Shown: positions 16,804-26,598, counted from the stretch's first letter. The stretch: DNA of 64,000 nucleotides from Planctomycetia bacterium (GCA_014192425.1 BJHK01000002.1:218076-282075), one strand, 5' to 3'. Made by a program: numbers and translations. Notes: generated by a model not told the origin, from the letters alone.

Positions 16804-19800
16804 ATGCGGGCTGTCCGGATTTCTATGCTCCGTGCCCCGATGCTTCTCGGCATCTGGCTGCTGAGCGGCGGGCATCACGCCGTTGGCCTGGCGGCCGAGC
16901 CGTTTCCGGCGCCGTTCGACAGCGAGCGGGACACGGCCGCCCGACCGCTGCCCGCGGCCGAGGCCGCGGCGGGGATGGGGGTGCCGGCCGGCTTTCGCGT
17001 CTCGGTGTTCGCAGCCGAGCCCGACGTCCTGAATCCGGTCGCCATGGCCTGGGACCCGCGCGGCCGGCTGTGGATCGCGGAGAACCACACCTACGCCGAG
17101 GCTCCTGTCCGCCTCGACCGCCGGCTCCGCGACCGGGTGCTGATCTTCACCGACACCGACGGCGACGGCCGGGCCGACGAGCGGAAGGTGTTTCTCGACG
17201 ACCTCCGGCAGTTGACGAGCGTCGAGGTCGGCCACGGCGGCATCTGGCTGCTCTGCCCGCCGCAGTTGCTCTTCGTTCCCGACGCCGACGGCGACGACGT
17301 ACCCGACGGGCCGCCGCGGGTCGTGCTCGACGGCTTCGACGTCACCGACGTCCACCACAACTTCGCCAACGGGCTGCGGTTCGGCCCCGACGGCTGGCTC
17401 TACGGCCGTGCGGGGGGCGCCTGCCCGGGCCGCGTCGGCCCGCCGGGCACTCCCGTCGAGGACCGGGTGCGGATCGACGGCGGCATCTGGAGGTACGCGG
17501 TCCACGGCGGCCGCTTCGAAGTCCTCTGTCACGGCACCACAAACCCCTGGGGACACGACTGGAACGCCTGCGGCGACGGGTTCTTCATCAACACGGTCAC
17601 CGGCCACCTCTGGCAGATGATTCCCGGCGCCCGCTATCCGCGGCACGGCACGCTCGACCCGAATCCCCACGTCTACGAGCCGATCGAGATGCACGCCGAC
17701 CACTGGCACTTCGACACCCGTGGCGGCTGGCAGAAGTCACGCGACGGCGCCGCGAACGACCTCGGCGGCGGCCACGCCCACAGCGGGATGATGATCTACC
17801 TCGGCGACAACTGGCCGGCCGAATACCGCGACCGGCTCTTCACCTGGAACTTCCACGGTCGCCGCGCCAACCAGGAGATTCTCGTCCGCGAGGGAAGCGG
17901 CTACGTCGCCCGGCACGGCGCCGACCTGCTCGCCTCCCGCGACCCGTTCTTCCGCGGCATCGAACTGGCGTATGGTCCCGACGGCTCCGTGCTGGCGATC
18001 GACTGGAGCGACACGGGCGAATGCCACGAATCGACCGGCGTGCACCGGACGAGCGGCCGGATCTTTCACGTTGCCCATGGCCCGCCGGCGGCCCGCCGCG
18101 CCACCAACCTGCGCGGCATGAGTTGCACGGAACTGGCCGGGCTCATGACGCATGCCAACGAGTGGTTCCCGCGTCAGGCGCGGCTGCTCCTCGCCGCCCG
18201 CAGTCGCGTGGCCGACGTCGAGCGCGGCACGGCCGGCAGCGCGGCCGACTTTCCGCAGGCGCGGGAGGCGCTGCTGCGGTTGGTACGAACGGCCGAGCCG
18301 CAGGTCGCCTACCGAGCGCTGCTCACGCTCCACGCCGCCGGCGGCTGCGAACCCGCACTGCTTCGCGACCTGCTTGGCCATGATGACGAGCACCTCCGGG
18401 CGTGGGCCGTGCGGCTTCTCACCGACGACTGGCCGATCGACGGGATGCTCGGGCCGGCGCGGCTGACGGCGGCCGAGGCGGCGCGGATTGCCGCGGCCGC
18501 GCCGCGGGTCGCTGCCGACCTGCGCCGCGTCGCGGCCGACGACCCAAGCGGCCTCGTCCGGCTGGCGATCGCCTCGGCGCTCCAGCGACTCCCGCTCGAG
18601 CACCGTGCCGACGTCGCCGCGGCGCTCCTCGCCCGGCCCGAGGATGCCGCCGACCACAACCTGCCGCTCCTCGTCTGGTACGGCCTGATGCCCACGGTGG
18701 ACCGCGATCCGCTCCGCGCCGCCGAACTGGCCCGCGCCTCCCGCTGGCCGCGGACGCAGCGGCTTATCGCCCGGCGTTTGGCCGGCCTCGTCGATCGCGC
18801 GCCCGCCGGGCTCGACCGGCTGGTGGCGGCCGTCGCCGCGCTGCCCGGCGCCGAGGTGGAGCGGAACCTGATCGAAGGCATCGCCGCGGGGCTCGCCGGC
18901 TGGCGCCGGGCACCGAAGCCGGCCGGCTGGGACGCGGTGGTCGAGCGGCTCGGTGGCGGCGACACGCCCGTCGCGGCGATCGTCCGCGAGCTGTCGGCGG
19001 TGTTCGGTGACGGCCGGGCCCTCGACGACCTGCGCCGCCTCGTGCTCGACGAGCAGGCCGACGCGGGGCTGCGTCGCGCGGCGCTCGAGACGCTCGTGCG
19101 GCAGAGGGACGACGTGCGCGAGATCTGTCTGCGGCTGGCGGGGGATCGCCGGTTCGCGGCGATCGCGGCTGAGGGGCTCGCCGCCAGCGACGACGCGGCC
19201 GCTGCCCAGGCGATCGTGGCCGCATACGATCGCGACCGGGGAGCAGGGCGGCCGCGGATCGTCGCCATCCTCGCCTCGCGGGCGTCGTTCGCCACGGCCC
19301 TGCTCGACGCCGTGGCCGCGGGCAAGATCCCGCGCGGGGCGGTCACGGCCTACGACCTGCGGCAGATGCGGGCGATCGGAGACGCGGCGGTCTCCGCCCG
19401 GCTGGAGCGCGAGTGGGGCGCCGTCCGCGAGACAGCGGCCGACAAGCGGCAGCGGATCGACGCCCTCAAGGAACGGCTCACGCCTGCGGTGCTGGCCGGC
19501 GCCGACGTGTCGCACGGCCGGCTCCTCTACGACCGCAGTTGCGGCCGCTGCCACCGGCTGTTCGGCGCCGGGGAGGCGATCGGCCCCGACCTCACGGGCG
19601 GCAATCGGACGAACATCGACTACCTGCTGGAGAACATCGTCGATCCGGGTGGCACCGTGGCCCCCGACTACCGGATGTCGGTGCTGGAGATGACCGACGG
19701 CCGCGTCCTCAGCGGGCTCGTGACGGCGCGGGACGACAAGACGCTGACGCTGGTGACGCCGACGGAGACGCGGACGATTTCCCGGAGCGACATCGAGGAG

Positions 19801-19917
19801 CTGACTGTGACGAGCCAGTCGCCGATGCCCGAGGGGATGCTCGACGCCCTGTCGGCGGAGGAAATCCGCGACCTGATCGGCTACCTGATGCAGCCGGCCC
19901 AGGTGCCGCTGCCGTAG
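16804..19917 (+). CDS. PVC-type c-cytochrome membrane-bound dehydrogenase with HEAT-like repeats
   Basis: A 1037-residue exported protein of the planctomycete putative dehydrogenase/heme-binding type. Order: signal peptide (about 1-35), beta-propeller dehydrogenase-like domain (about 60-430; PDGRLWIAENHTYAE-like WDPRGRLWIAENHTY, TDTDGDGRADE, NGLRFGPDGWLYGRAGG), alpha-helical HEAT-like repeats rich in Ala/Leu/Arg (about 440-870), and a C-terminal cytochrome c domain with CGRCH at residues 913-917 and GPDLTGGNR further on. Substrate unknown; sugars or alcohols are typical guesses. Start 16804 gives a signal peptide with a short basic N-region; ATG 16759 and 16825 are in-frame alternatives. TATACT at 16747-16752 lies just outside the IS and probably is the -10 box. 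Confidence 0.85.
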   Translation: MRAVRISMLRAPMLLGIWLLSGGHHAVGLAAEPFPAPFDSERDTAARPLPAAEAAAGMGVPAGFRVSVFAAEPDVLNPVAMAWDPRGRLWIAENHTYAEAPVRLDRRLRDRVLIFTDTDGDGRADERKVFLDDLRQLTSVEVGHGGIWLLCPPQLLFVPDADGDDVPDGPPRVVLDGFDVTDVHHNFANGLRFGPDGWLYGRAGGACPGRVGPPGTPVEDRVRIDGGIWRYAVHGGRFEVLCHGTTNPWGHDWNACGDGFFINTVTGHLWQMIPGARYPRHGTLDPNPHVYEPIEMHADHWHFDTRGGWQKSRDGAANDLGGGHAHSGMMIYLGDNWPAEYRDRLFTWNFHGRRANQEILVREGSGYVARHGADLLASRDPFFRGIELAYGPDGSVLAIDWSDTGECHESTGVHRTSGRIFHVAHGPPAARRATNLRGMSCTELAGLMTHANEWFPRQARLLLAARSRVADVERGTAGSAADFPQAREALLRLVRTAEPQVAYRALLTLHAAGGCEPALLRDLLGHDDEHLRAWAVRLLTDDWPIDGMLGPARLTAAEAARIAAAAPRVAADLRRVAADDPSGLVRLAIASALQRLPLEHRADVAAALLARPEDAADHNLPLLVWYGLMPTVDRDPLRAAELARASRWPRTQRLIARRLAGLVDRAPAGLDRLVAAVAALPGAEVERNLIEGIAAGLAGWRRAPKPAGWDAVVERLGGGDTPVAAIVRELSAVFGDGRALDDLRRLVLDEQADAGLRRAALETLVRQRDDVREICLRLAGDRRFAAIAAEGLAASDDAAAAQAIVAAYDRDRGAGRPRIVAILASRASFATALLDAVAAGKIPRGAVTAYDLRQMRAIGDAAVSARLEREWGAVRETAADKRQRIDALKERLTPAVLAGADVSHGRLLYDRSCGRCHRLFGAGEAIGPDLTGGNRTNIDYLLENIVDPGGTVAPDYRMSVLEMTDGRVLSGLVTARDDKTLTLVTPTETRTISRSDIEELTVTSQSPMPEGMLDALSAEEIRDLIGYLMQPAQVPLP

Positions 19918-19951
19918 GTGGGATCTTTCACGGCCGCGACGGCACGAAATC

Positions 19952-20588
19952 CAGCAACCGGCCCAACCGCCGGTGGACGGCAGAAGTCTCCTCGCTGAGG
20001 CAGGATAGCCTCACGCTCGTCGAGCTTCCGCCGATCCACCGGCTGCGCGTACCTATCACCGAACCTACGAAACGCCGGGCGGAGCACGGCGGGGAGCCGG
20101 GCTCCGCCCGGCGACCGTAAGCCGGAGCCGACGCTTGGTCGGCGGCGACGGCGCGAAAACCTGCAAGCCGGAGCCGACGCCGGGTCGGCGGCGACGGCGC
20201 GAAAAGCAGCCAGCCTCACGCTCGTCGAGCTTCCGCCGATCCACCGGCTGCGCGTACCTATCACCGAACCTACGAACCGCCGGGCGGAGCACGGCGGGGA
20301 GCCGGGCTCCGCCCGGCGACCGTAAGCCGGAGCCGACGCCGGGTCGGCGGCGACGGCGCGAAAACCTGCAAGCCGGAGCCGACGCTTGGTCGGCGGCGAC
20401 GGCGCGAAAGACAGCAACCGGCCCAACCCGCCGGTGGACGGCAGAAGTCTCCTCGCTGAGGCAGGATAGCCTCACGCTCGTCGAGCTTCCGCCGATCCAC
20501 CGTCTCGGTTCAACGTGCGCAGGAGCCGGGCTCCGCCCGGCGACCGTAAGCCGGAGCCGACGCCGGGTCGGCGGCGACGGCGCGAAAG
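19952..20588. repeat. Block of dispersed palindromic (REP-like) repeats with a 205-base tandem copy
   Basis: No gene is credible in this 696-base gap. Unit A (ggacggcagaagtctcctcg...) occurs at 19952-20044 and 20412-20505. Unit B, beginning gccggagccgacg and ending ggcggcgacggcgcgaaa, occurs at 20121-20158, 20167-20204, 20326-20364, 20372-20409 and 20550-20588; it contains gccgac...gtcggc that can pair. A segment holding the end of A, a linker and two B units is duplicated in tandem: 20008-20204 and 20213-20409, period 205. Both units recur once more at 45140-45340, so this is a family of dispersed elements. Not CRISPR: units are long, unequal and unspaced. Confidence 0.85.
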
Positions 20589-20613
20589 ACAGCAACCGCA
20601 TACACTCTCCGCC

Positions 20614-21144
20614 ATGCGGGCAGTCGTGCAGCGGGTGAGCGAGGCGAGCGTGACGATCGACGGCCGGACCGTCGGCCGGATCGACGCCGGCCTGCTCGTC
20701 CTCGTCGGCGTCGAGCACGGGGACGCTCCGACCGATGCCGAGTGGCTGGCCGGAAAGATCGCCGCCCTGCGAATTTTTTCCGACGAGGCGGGGCGGATGA
20801 ATCGCTCCGTCCGCGACGTGGGAGGCGCGACGCTCGTCGTCAGCCAGTTCACGCTGCTCGCCGACACGGCCCGGGGCACGCGGCCGAGCTTCGTTCGCGC
20901 GGCCCGACCCGAGGAGGCGGTGCCGCTCTACGAGCGGTTCGCGCAGGCCCTCGGCGACGCGACCGGCAGGCCGGCGGAACGCGGCGTGTTCGCGGCCGAC
21001 ATGCGCGTGGCCCTGGTCAACGACGGGCCGGTGACGATCTGGATCGACTCACGCCGCAAGACGGACGCGGCCCCGGATGCTTCGCCGGGCGCCGTTCCGG
21101 ACACCACGCCATCCCCCGAATCCACCACGGAGACATCCCCATGA
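20614..21144 (+). CDS. dtd: D-aminoacyl-tRNA deacylase
   Basis: Dtd removes D-amino acids (and glycine mischarged on tRNA-Ala) from tRNAs. The 176-residue protein matches the family through [17 protein letters not shown] at the N-terminus, the active-site [17 protein letters not shown] (about residues 77-93), and [11 protein letters not shown], the Gly-Pro motif that excludes L-amino acids. The normal protein is about 145-150 residues; the last 26 residues here are a low-complexity Pro/Thr/Ser/Glu tail. ATG 20614 has TACACT at 20601-20606 and no Shine-Dalgarno, so the message may be leaderless. It overlaps the next gene by four bases (ATGA). Confidence 0.92.
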   Translation: MRAVVQRVSEASVTIDGRTVGRIDAGLLVLVGVEHGDAPTDAEWLAGKIAALRIFSDEAGRMNRSVRDVGGATLVVSQFTLLADTARGTRPSFVRAARPEEAVPLYERFAQALGDATGRPAERGVFAADMRVALVNDGPVTIWIDSRRKTDAAPDASPGAVPDTTPSPESTTETSP

Positions 21145-21590
21145 CAGCCCGCACCTGCCTGCTCGTCGCCGCCCTGTCGGGCGGCCTCGCCGTGACACTC
21201 GGCGCCTTCGGCGCCCACGGCCTCAACGACACGAAGTACCTGGAACACAAGTACGCCGACCTGCCGGCAAAGACCGTGGCGGGGATGGAGGTGCCGGCGA
21301 GCTGGAAATATTTCCGCGACTTCGAGACGGCGGTCCACTACCAGTTCACCCACACGGCGGCCCTGATCGCCTGCGGCCTCCTCATCCAGCGCCGTCCGTC
21401 GCGGCTGCTCGCCGCCGCGGCCTGGTGCTTCATGGCCGGCATGCTGCTGTTTTGCGGTTCGCTGTACGTGCTCGTGATCGGCGGGCCGCGCTGGCTGGGC
21501 GTGCCGTGGGGCGCGGTGGCCCCCTTGGGGGGCAGCCTGCTGATCGTCGGCTGGCTCGCCCTGGCAGGCCACTGCCTGGGCGAGCGCTGA
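21141..21590 (+). CDS. DUF423 membrane protein
   Basis: A 149-residue membrane protein of the DUF423 (YgdD/YwdK) family, function unknown. Seen: the family motif LGAFGAHGL (about residues 20-28), [16 protein letters not shown] with the conserved histidines in the second membrane segment, [16 protein letters not shown], and a C-terminal segment [18 protein letters not shown]. Four membrane segments are visible. The loop between the first two segments (residues 31-60) is longer than in many members. Starts inside the dtd stop (ATGA overlap), so the two are translationally coupled. Confidence 0.85.
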   Translation: MTARTCLLVAALSGGLAVTLGAFGAHGLNDTKYLEHKYADLPAKTVAGMEVPASWKYFRDFETAVHYQFTHTAALIACGLLIQRRPSRLLAAAAWCFMAGMLLFCGSLYVLVIGGPRWLGVPWGAVAPLGGSLLIVGWLALAGHCLGER

Positions 21591-21601
21591 CCGCCTCGCG
21601 G

Positions 21602-23215
21602 TCAGGCGCACGGCTGGGCGAGAGGCTTTGCCAGCGGCAGCGTGAGCACGAAGCGGGCACCGCCGTCGGCCGGGGGATCGCTCACGAGATCGCCCCCCAT
21701 CTGCCGGGCGAGGCGGCGCGACAGCGCAAGGCCGAGGCCGACGCCCGCGCCCCCCTCTGCCGCATCGCGGGCACTCTTCCGAAACGCCTCGAAGAGCCGG
21801 GCTGCCTCGCGCGGAGCGATCCCCGGGCCGTGGTCGCGCACGGCGAGCGCGAGGTACGTGCCGCGTTGGCCGACGGCAAGCTCGATCTCGGCCGGTGTGC
21901 CGCCGCGGGCATACTTGCTAGCGTTGTCCACGAGATTGAAGAGCACCTGCTCGACTGCCGCCGGATCGGCGATGACAACCGCGTCCGCGGCATCCGGGCC
22001 GACGTCGATCCGCCAGGTGAACCCCGCTCCCTCGGCCCGCTCCGCTGGACGGGCGACGGTCCGCGCGAGCAACTCTGCCACCGGGACCCGCGCGGTGCGT
22101 GATGCATGCCGGCCGCGTTCCAGTCCGGCGTAGGCGAGGACGTTCTCCACGAGGTGCGTGAGCCGGTCGGCCTCCCGGCGGAGCGTGGTATGGCAGCCCG
22201 GGATCTCCTCCTCCGGAACCATTCCCTCTTCGAGCATGCCGGAGTACAGCCGAAACGTCGTCAGCGGCGTCCGCAGCTCGTGCGTGACGCTCGATACGAA
22301 CGCCGCCCGGCGCTCCGCGAGCGCGAGCACGCTGGCCAGGAGCGCGGCGAGTGCCGCGGCGGCGACGGCCATCGCCCCCCAGGCGGCGACGAGCGAGCCA
22401 CGCAGCGGCGACCATGTCGCAGATGTCGGCTGTGCGACGTCACCGGGCACGAGCCGGGCGGGAATCGCGGCCAGCAGCCGCTGCTCGTGCGCGGGGTCCG
22501 CATCGGGGGCAGGCTCGAGGCCGGCGTGCGGCAGCAGATCGACGATCGAGGCGAGGAGTTCGGCCCGCAGGGCCTGCCAGTCGAGCACGCAGCCCTCGAT
22601 CTCGGCGACGCCGGGCCGCGACGCGATGCGGCGGGCGAGGACGATCTGATCCCCGACCCAGACGGCGGCCAGCGGTGCCAGCGGCGGCGCGTCGGGAGGG
22701 GCATCGTCGGCCTGAACCTGATTCAGGACCTGCTGCTGGAGCACGTTGGCCGATGTCTGCCGGGCCTGGAACTCGGCGATGTTCCTCTGCGTCTGCACCC
22801 GCTGATCGGCGAACTGCTCGGGGTCCGGCTGCCGCGCGGAGCCGACCGCGGCGACCGACTCGACCGCGGGCAGCCGCGATGCCAGTGCGGCGATGTCGAA
22901 CGACACGCCCTCGGCCTTGGCCGGCGCGGCGGAGACGACCCGGCTCCGGCCGCTGGCATCGACGACGAACGCCGCGCGGACCGGCGGCAGCGGCCGCGTG
23001 CGGCGAACGTTCGCCGTCTCGCGGGCCACGAGCGCCCCGACCGCCGAGTCGATCCGCCACAGGGCGAGCCGCACGTTCTCCTCGACCGCCGCCTGCTGCC
23101 GCGCCGTGGCCTCCGCGCGGTCCGCCTCCAGCGCCCGCTGCGTCAGTGCGACGAGCGCCAGCGCCGCGACGAGGACGCTGGCCGCGTAGGCGGCCCAGGC
23201 ACGGCGTGGGCTCAT
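21602..23215 (-). CDS. Membrane sensor histidine kinase
   Basis: A 537-residue two-component kinase. Order: membrane segment (about 8-26), large periplasmic sensor region without a recognised domain (about 30-270), second membrane segment (about 275-300, Ala-rich), HisKA with phospho-acceptor VTHELRTPLTTFRLYSGML, and HATPase with N-box NLVDNASKYARGG, G1 DHGPGIAPRE and G2 GVGLGLALSRRLARQMGG. Start ATG 23215 overlaps the response-regulator stop by four bases; an upstream ATG at 23245 would lie inside that gene. It is the last gene of the rhodanese/regulator/kinase operon and its partner is the preceding regulator. Confidence 0.9.
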   Translation of the reverse strand: MSPRRAWAAYAASVLVAALALVALTQRALEADRAEATARQQAAVEENVRLALWRIDSAVGALVARETANVRRTRPLPPVRAAFVVDASGRSRVVSAAPAKAEGVSFDIAALASRLPAVESVAAVGSARQPDPEQFADQRVQTQRNIAEFQARQTSANVLQQQVLNQVQADDAPPDAPPLAPLAAVWVGDQIVLARRIASRPGVAEIEGCVLDWQALRAELLASIVDLLPHAGLEPAPDADPAHEQRLLAAIPARLVPGDVAQPTSATWSPLRGSLVAAWGAMAVAAAALAALLASVLALAERRAAFVSSVTHELRTPLTTFRLYSGMLEEGMVPEEEIPGCHTTLRREADRLTHLVENVLAYAGLERGRHASRTARVPVAELLARTVARPAERAEGAGFTWRIDVGPDAADAVVIADPAAVEQVLFNLVDNASKYARGGTPAEIELAVGQRGTYLALAVRDHGPGIAPREAARLFEAFRKSARDAAEGGAGVGLGLALSRRLARQMGGDLVSDPPADGGARFVLTLPLAKPLAQPCA

Positions 23216-23931
23216 CGCGTCTCCTCCACGCCATCCACGGCCCATGCATAGCCCTGGCCGCGGACCGTGAGCAGCCGCCGCGGCGCGGCCGGGTCATCCC
23301 GCAGTTTCTCGCGCAGCCGCATGACGTGCATGTCGATCGTCCGCGTGGCCATGCCCCGCGGGTCGAGCCGCCAGACCCGCCGCAAGAGTTCCTCGCGGCT
23401 GATCGCCCGGCCGGCATGGGCCGCGAGGTAGGCGGCCAGTTCGGCCTCCTTCTCCGAAAGCTCGGCCCGCGTGCCGTCGGCATGCCGCACCTCGCGCCGG
23501 GCGAGGTCGATCACGAGCCCCGCGCAGGCGATCAGCTCCACCGGCCGCGGCCGCTCCGGCGACCGGCGCAGCACCGCCTCGACGCGGGCCAAGAGTTCGC
23601 GGACGCCGAACGGCTTGACGACGTAATCGTCCGCGCCCGCCGTCAGGCCGTCCACCCGCTCATCCTCGGCGGCCCGCGCCGTGAGCAGGATGACCGGCCG
23701 CGTGGGCCGGGACTCGCGGACCCGCCGCAGGATCTCCAGACCGTCGCCGCCGGGGAGGACGACGTCGAGGAGCACGAGGTCGAGCTCCGCCGACTCCGCC
23801 AGCGCGAGCCCGCGCGGGCCGTCGCCGGCCTCGAGCACCTCGTAGCCGGCGAAGCGCAGCGCCGTGACCACGCCGCGCCGGATGGCGGCGTCGTCCTCGA
23901 CCACGAGCACGCGACGGGCCGGGCCGGTCAT
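23212..23931 (-). CDS. OmpR-family response regulator
   Basis: A 239-residue transcription regulator: receiver domain (about 6-118) with acidic pair EDD near residue 12, phospho-acceptor Asp in LVLLDVVLPG, conserved Thr/Ser region LLTARAAEDE and Lys in VVKPFGVREL; then a winged-helix DNA-binding domain (about 135-230) with LSEKEAELAAYLAAHAGRA, RTIDMHVMRLREKL and VRGQGYAW. Four-base overlaps with the gene before (rhodanese) and after (kinase) show translational coupling. Target genes are not evident from the sequence. Confidence 0.92.
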   Translation of the reverse strand: MTGPARRVLVVEDDAAIRRGVVTALRFAGYEVLEAGDGPRGLALAESAELDLVLLDVVLPGGDGLEILRRVRESRPTRPVILLTARAAEDERVDGLTAGADDYVVKPFGVRELLARVEAVLRRSPERPRPVELIACAGLVIDLARREVRHADGTRAELSEKEAELAAYLAAHAGRAISREELLRRVWRLDPRGMATRTIDMHVMRLREKLRDDPAAPRRLLTVRGQGYAWAVDGVEETR

Positions 23932-24476
23932 CGCTTGGCGTATCTCCCCCGGGCGTCGGCCGTGGCGCCCGCGAACGGGATCTTCGTCGTGCGCACGTCG
24001 AGCAGCGGCTTGAGTTCGTGGATGTTCGTGTAGCCGTAGGCGTGGAGCACGTTGAACGTGTGGACGTTGAGCGCCGCGCCGGCGGTCTTGGTAGCGAAGG
24101 CCTGCTCCTCGTTCTCGAAGTTGTTGTTGCAGTAGATGAGCACGCGGGTGTCCTTCGTGGGGATGGCCTTGGCGAGTTCGGCCGCCGTGATGTCGGAGAA
24201 GTTCAGGTGCCGGGCGCCGCGGACGTGCAGCAGGTCGTATTTCTCCCGGCTGCGGGCGTCGAGGACGACGGTGTCGGGCCGGGCCGCGAGCGCCATGAAT
24301 TCATCCTCGCCGATGCGGCGGGCCTGCCGCAATTCCTCCACGGCCGCGACGCCCGCGGCGAAGCGGCGGTAGTCGATCCGGGGATTGCCCTCGTCGGCCC
24401 GGGCGGCCGGGGCGAACAGGGCGGCACCGACGAGGACGAGCGACACGAGCGGACGGCGGTCTGTGGGGCGGAACAT
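23928..24476 (-). CDS. Exported rhodanese-domain protein
   Basis: A 182-residue protein with a signal peptide (about 1-27, ending ARA-DE) and one rhodanese domain: VVLDARSREKYDLLHVRGARH, LNFSDIT, and the active-site loop LIYCNNNFENEEQAF with Cys116. Rhodanese domains carry a persulfide on this Cys, but the usual CxxxxR/T loop is unusual here (CNNNFE), so the transferred group is uncertain. Its stop overlaps the start of the response regulator, making an exported sulfurtransferase-like protein the first gene of a two-component operon; it may modify or report the signal sensed by the kinase. Promoter not identified. Confidence 0.83.
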   Translation of the reverse strand: MFRPTDRRPLVSLVLVGAALFAPAARADEGNPRIDYRRFAAGVAAVEELRQARRIGEDEFMALAARPDTVVLDARSREKYDLLHVRGARHLNFSDITAAELAKAIPTKDTRVLIYCNNNFENEEQAFATKTAGAALNVHTFNVLHAYGYTNIHELKPLLDVRTTKIPFAGATADARGRYAKR

Positions 24477-24592
24477 GGAATGGGCTCCCGTGGAAGTGCG
24501 GCCGGCTGGCACCCGCCGGGCCGCGCCGCACCTGGACAAGTATCGGTGCCCCGGCCCCACCGGTGGGTAACGGACGTGTAACGGCTTCGAGG

Positions 24593-25435
24593 TCAACCTG
24601 CGGGCTTGAAGGCGTGTACCATCGCCCGGTAACGCAGGGGCGGATCGCCCGCCGCGAGGCCGCCCAGTGGCGGCGGCCCCTGCACCACCGCGCAGCTCGT
24701 GAAGCCGGCCGCCGCGACGAGGCCGCGCAGGCCGCGGAGATTGGGCGACCACCAGTTCGACGGGTCGCCGTTGAGCTCGCTGCCGGGGAAAAACTCGCAC
24801 AGCGAAACGTCGGCGGCACCCGGCACCTCCATCGCCTCGGTCTCGATCACGGCGACGCCCCGGGTCAACGAGGCCAGTTTGCGCATCGCCGCCAGCGGGT
24901 TCTCGGTGTGGTACAGCACGCCGAGGAACAGCACGACGTCGAACGTGCCGATCTCCGCCGGGCGGGCCGCCATGAAATCGAGCACCACGGGCTCGACGCG
25001 GCTGGCGAGCGCCCGCCGCGCGAGATCGAATCGTGCCTTGCCCGGCATCCGTTCCGGATCGAGCCGCCAGCGCATGCATTCGGTCCGGTAGGGCGGGGCG
25101 GGCTCGACGCCCCGGGCCGCGCACTCCGCGAGGTAGGCGTCGGTGAGCCTGGTTTCCACCTGCCAGGCCGGCAGGTCGAGGCTCACGACCCGCGTTGCGC
25201 CGCGCCGTTCCGCCTCGAACGAATAAAAGCCGTCGTAGGCACCGATGTCGAGCACGCTCTTGCCGGCCAGGTCGGGAAGCCGCAGGGCCGCCAGTTCCTT
25301 CTGGAGCGCCGCAGGGCTTTTCTGCCCCTTGGTGACGACACCGTGGCCGAGATCGATCGAGTGAAACCAGACCTCTCGCGCCGCCGCGGCGGCGAGCGCG
25401 TCGGGGTCGAGACGCGCCGGTGATGCGGTGTCCAT
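24593..25435 (-). CDS. SAM-dependent methyltransferase, CmoB/DUF1698-like
   Basis: A 280-residue class I methyltransferase resembling the DUF1698/CmoB group (CmoB makes the carboxymethoxyuridine of tRNA wobble bases). Seen: WFHSIDLGHGVVTKGQK ahead of the SAM site, motif I VLDIGAYDGFYSFEAERRGA, acidic loop VVSLDLP, and FDVVLFLGVLYHTENPLAAM, the CmoB-like post-II motif (GVLYH). CmoB usually is about 320 residues and pairs with CmoA, which I do not see here, and natural-product or lipid methyltransferases share these motifs. The tRNA role is therefore only a possibility. Confidence 0.75.
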   Translation of the reverse strand: MDTASPARLDPDALAAAAAREVWFHSIDLGHGVVTKGQKSPAALQKELAALRLPDLAGKSVLDIGAYDGFYSFEAERRGATRVVSLDLPAWQVETRLTDAYLAECAARGVEPAPPYRTECMRWRLDPERMPGKARFDLARRALASRVEPVVLDFMAARPAEIGTFDVVLFLGVLYHTENPLAAMRKLASLTRGVAVIETEAMEVPGAADVSLCEFFPGSELNGDPSNWWSPNLRGLRGLVAAAGFTSCAVVQGPPPLGGLAAGDPPLRYRAMVHAFKPAG

Positions 25436-25532
25436 GGAGGAGAGTTCCCGGGGGGAAGAACAAGATCCGGCAGGACGGAAGTCTGATCGTTGTGCCGGCC
25501 CGCCGACAAGCCGGCCGCGGAGCAGAGGGCCG

Positions 25533-26258
25533 CTACCCCTCCCGCGCGGACGCGTGCCGCACGTCGTCGAACCGCTGCAGGAGGTTCACCTTCTGCCAGA
25601 TCTTCTGGCACAAGCCTGTCGTCAGGTCCTCGATCTCGCCGACCGCCTCCAGGACCACCGGGTCGTCGAACCGCTGGACGTAGATCGCCGCCACTTTCCC
25701 GGTCAGTGACAGCAGCTCGGAGCAGTAGTCGAGATAGCGGTTGAGCTCGAAGGCGGTCATCGTCTCCCGCGGCGACGCGGTCGTGCTCAAGTAGCGGTCG
25801 AGCAGCCGCTCCGGGTCCTTGGTCAACTGGTGCATGTCGATGACGTGGGCCACGCTGCGCAGTTCGTGGAGTGCCCGCAGGCCGCGAGATCGCTTCAGCC
25901 GCCGCTCCCAGCCGACGAGGAACACGAGGCCGGCGCCGATCAGCACGGCCTCGCTGAGTCCGGCCTCGGTGGTCTGAATGACGTCGATCAGCTCGACGCG
26001 TCTCCAGCGCAGACCTGTGGCGGCCACCGCCAGGCAGATGGCGGCCGCGAGCAGCGTGACGAGCAGCCAGGTGAGGACCCGGATCGGCACGATCGGACGG
26101 CCGAACTCCTCGGCCCGGGCCGCAGCCGTCCGGCTCGTGGCCAGCAATTCGTCGCAGATCCGCCCCAGTCCGGAGCCGGGAAAACGAGCATCGATCCGGC
26201 CCTTCAGCCGGGCGATGGTGTCGACAACCCGCGGCGGTTCGAGCACGAGACCTGGCAT
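25533..26258 (-). CDS. Membrane protein of unknown function
   Basis: I do not recognise this 241-residue protein. It has an N-terminal soluble part (about 1-62), two adjacent membrane segments (VLTWLLVTLLAAAICLAVAA near 63-82 and EAVLIGAGLVFLVGW near 104-118), and a charged, helical C-terminal cytoplasmic or periplasmic region with HVIDMHQLTKDPERLL and a Trp/Leu-rich helix ending VNLLQRFDDVRHASAREG. Start is set at ATG 26258 (MPGLVLEPP), preceded by GGAGG 13 bases upstream; the longer frame to 26366 adds an Arg/Pro-rich stretch unlike a protein. Composition and third-position G+C fit a real gene. Confidence 0.65.
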   Translation of the reverse strand: MPGLVLEPPRVVDTIARLKGRIDARFPGSGLGRICDELLATSRTAAARAEEFGRPIVPIRVLTWLLVTLLAAAICLAVAATGLRWRRVELIDVIQTTEAGLSEAVLIGAGLVFLVGWERRLKRSRGLRALHELRSVAHVIDMHQLTKDPERLLDRYLSTTASPRETMTAFELNRYLDYCSELLSLTGKVAAIYVQRFDDPVVLEAVGEIEDLTTGLCQKIWQKVNLLQRFDDVRHASAREG

Positions 26259-26598
26259 CGTGGGCACCGTCCTCCGGGGCCCGCCAGCATAGCCACGGGT
26301 TGCGCGGCCGGCGAGCCGCGGCCCCACCCGCATCGGGCAGGACAGCCACGGCGGACATGCCGCCACGACTTCGGCCGGCGGACCACCAGAAGCGCGTTGC
26401 CGACCGGCCGCTGACCACGGCCGGGGGCGGGAATCCTGCTCCTGCCATCGACGACCATCGTCGAGGAGCCGCCGCCGGGTGGGTCCGGGCCAGTTCCGCC
26501 ACCGTCTGATCGGCTCCGCGCGTGCTGGGCGCAGGCTGTCGCGGACCGTGAAAGGATCGTAGAATGTGGTTCGTCAGAAGGTAGAAGGAACCCGCGCG
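26259..26598. other. Intergenic region between divergent genes
   Basis: These 340 bases separate a leftward membrane-protein gene from a rightward small gene. No coding frame has support. TAGAAT at 26560-26565 is a good -10 candidate for the rightward pair but lacks a recognisable -35; TATGCT on the minus strand (26293-26288) could serve the leftward gene. Confidence 0.4.

Noticed and set aside
19952..20588. CRISPR array
   Set aside because: Units differ in length, are partly contiguous, have no regular spacers, and recur at a distant site; no cas genes are present.
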